This document shows positions 63,415-64,000 of a stretch of DNA of 64,000 bases, one piece after another (the first letter of the stretch is position 1; every line of letters starts with the position of its first letter). Below the pieces are notes generated by a model. The model was not told the origin of the DNA and made no database searches. It saw nothing but the letters and a program-made list of their open reading frames with translations. Both the position numbers and the translations under genes were made by a program. Origin of the DNA: Candidatus Obscuribacterales bacterium (lineage in GTDB: Bacteria; Cyanobacteriota; Vampirovibrionia; Obscuribacterales; Obscuribacteraceae); NCBI GenBank assembly GCA_031292355.1, contig JARLHI010000030.1:248001-312000 (forward strand). The letters run 5' to 3'.

Positions 63415-64000
63415 AACCCAATACCCTTTTCTTTTTCGGTTGTCGGGAAAATTTCTGCGCCAGAGAATCCAGGTAAATATGCACCACTGGCGTGATGAAG
63501 AGCGTGAGCAACTGCGAAACAATCAAACCGCCAACGACTGCAAGTCCCAGAGGCTGACGAGATTCCGCACCAGCCCCGATACCAAAGGCAATCGGTAAGC
63601 TGCCCATCAAGGCGGCCATAGTCGTCATCATAATGGGTCTAAAGCGCACAAGGCACGCCTGGTAAATCGCTTCTGTTGCCGATTTCCCTTGATTTCGCTG
63701 AGCGTCGACCGCAAAATCGACCATCATGATGGCGTTCTTTTTGACGATACCAATTAACATAATCAAACCCAAAAATGCGTAGATGTTCAAGTCGACATGA
63801 AAGATCAGTAAAGTCAAAAGAGCACCCAGTCCAGCTGATGGTAAGCCCGCAAGGATAGTGAGCGGGTGAATAAAGCTCTCGTAAAGAATGCCAAGCACAA
63901 TATAAATTACGACGATAGCGAGAATCAGCAGTGCACCAAGCCCCGTCAAGGAGGACTGAAAAGCCTGTGCTGTTCCTTGATACGTTGAGGTGATGCTCTT
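63407..64000 (-). CDS. RND efflux pump C-terminal part (AcrB/MdtB-like), 5' end beyond window
   Basis: 198 codons are visible; the frame is open to the last base, so the start lies beyond 64000. [19 protein letters not shown] (across the edge), [26 protein letters not shown] (split), [19 protein letters not shown] and [20 protein letters not shown] match the last TM helices (about TM8-12) of HAE1-type RND pumps, close to MdtB/MdtC. Inner-membrane, proton-driven export through a TolC-like channel. The C-terminal end is basic ([12 protein letters not shown]). Confidence 0.95.
   Translation of the reverse strand, partial: KSITSTYQGTAQAFQSSLTGLGALLILAIVVIYIVLGILYESFIHPLTILAGLPSAGLGALLTLLIFHVDLNIYAFLGLIMLIGIVKKNAIMMVDFAVDAQRNQGKSATEAIYQACLVRFRPIMMTTMAALMGSLPIAFGIGAGAESRQPLGLAVVGGLIVSQLLTLFITPVVHIYLDSLAQKFSRQPKKKRVLGFR

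Overview
The window looks like a chromosomal segment of a non-photosynthetic relative of cyanobacteria, most likely Candidatus Melainabacteria / Vampirovibrionia of the Obscuribacter type. This is inference. The FtsZ carries cyanobacterial-style motifs ([23 protein letters not shown]-terminal DILDIPEFL). The set also includes a class III polyphosphate kinase 2, many secreted TPR proteins, a large AsmA-like envelope protein, an RND pump, and many secreted proteins rich in Thr, Pro, Ala and Lys. GC content looks moderate. I see no rRNA, tRNA, CRISPR array, prophage or insertion sequence. Gene order is compact, with many 1-4 nt stop/start overlaps and several convergent pairs whose ends touch or overlap.

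Layout. 1-5.5 kb: a secreted TPR-like protein running off the left edge, divergent ppk2, a small exported protein, an MDR oxidoreductase, a strong bidirectional terminator and a glycine-zipper stress-type protein. 5.6-12.4 kb: a 1397-residue AsmA-like protein, a mini membrane protein plus orphan receiver, and a 14-TM drug exporter. 12.5-16 kb: a hemerythrin-like protein, a TPR protein, two TadE-like pseudopilins and a secreted HMA protein. 16-23 kb (minus strand): ftsZ with a hairpin-rich leader, then mtnA, an AMQP-repeat secreted protein and a cyanuric-acid-amidohydrolase-family enzyme; two TPR genes lie upstream. 23-28 kb: DUF445 protein, membrane Ser/Thr kinase, and a convergent poly-Gln protein. 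28-35 kb (plus strand): uvrA, fur, feoA, a zinc-ribbon protein, an S1-like protein and an archaeal-type asd. 34.9-39.3 kb: an exported DUF1513-like protein meeting a four-gene operon made of two copies of a [small protein + HTTM membrane protein] pair. 39.4-44.7 kb: RNase E/G downstream of a fused B12-radical-SAM/DUF2344 protein. 45-50.6 kb: alpha/beta hydrolase and thioredoxin-like genes, a PHP phosphoesterase, a YmdB-type phosphodiesterase and a secreted coiled-coil protein. 50.7-60 kb: His-rich Hsp20, a GGDEF protein, amino acid permease, BASS transporter, three secreted proteins of unknown function and two cyclophilins. 60-64 kb: a DciA-like protein, ftsE, ftsX and a mini-gene, an SCP2-domain protein, and the C-terminal end of an RND pump running off the right edge.

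The most interesting signals are: (i) the duplicated HTTM two-gene cassette with ATGA couplings; (ii) two unrelated proteins, RNase E and Hsp20, that both carry a histidine at every third residue; (iii) an AtzD/barbiturase-family enzyme in an mtnA operon with a changed third active-site motif; (iv) a 9-N8-9 palindrome upstream of hsp20 and a structured ftsZ leader; (v) orphan TadE-like pseudopilins. No search or computation could be run. All family calls are from motifs read by eye.
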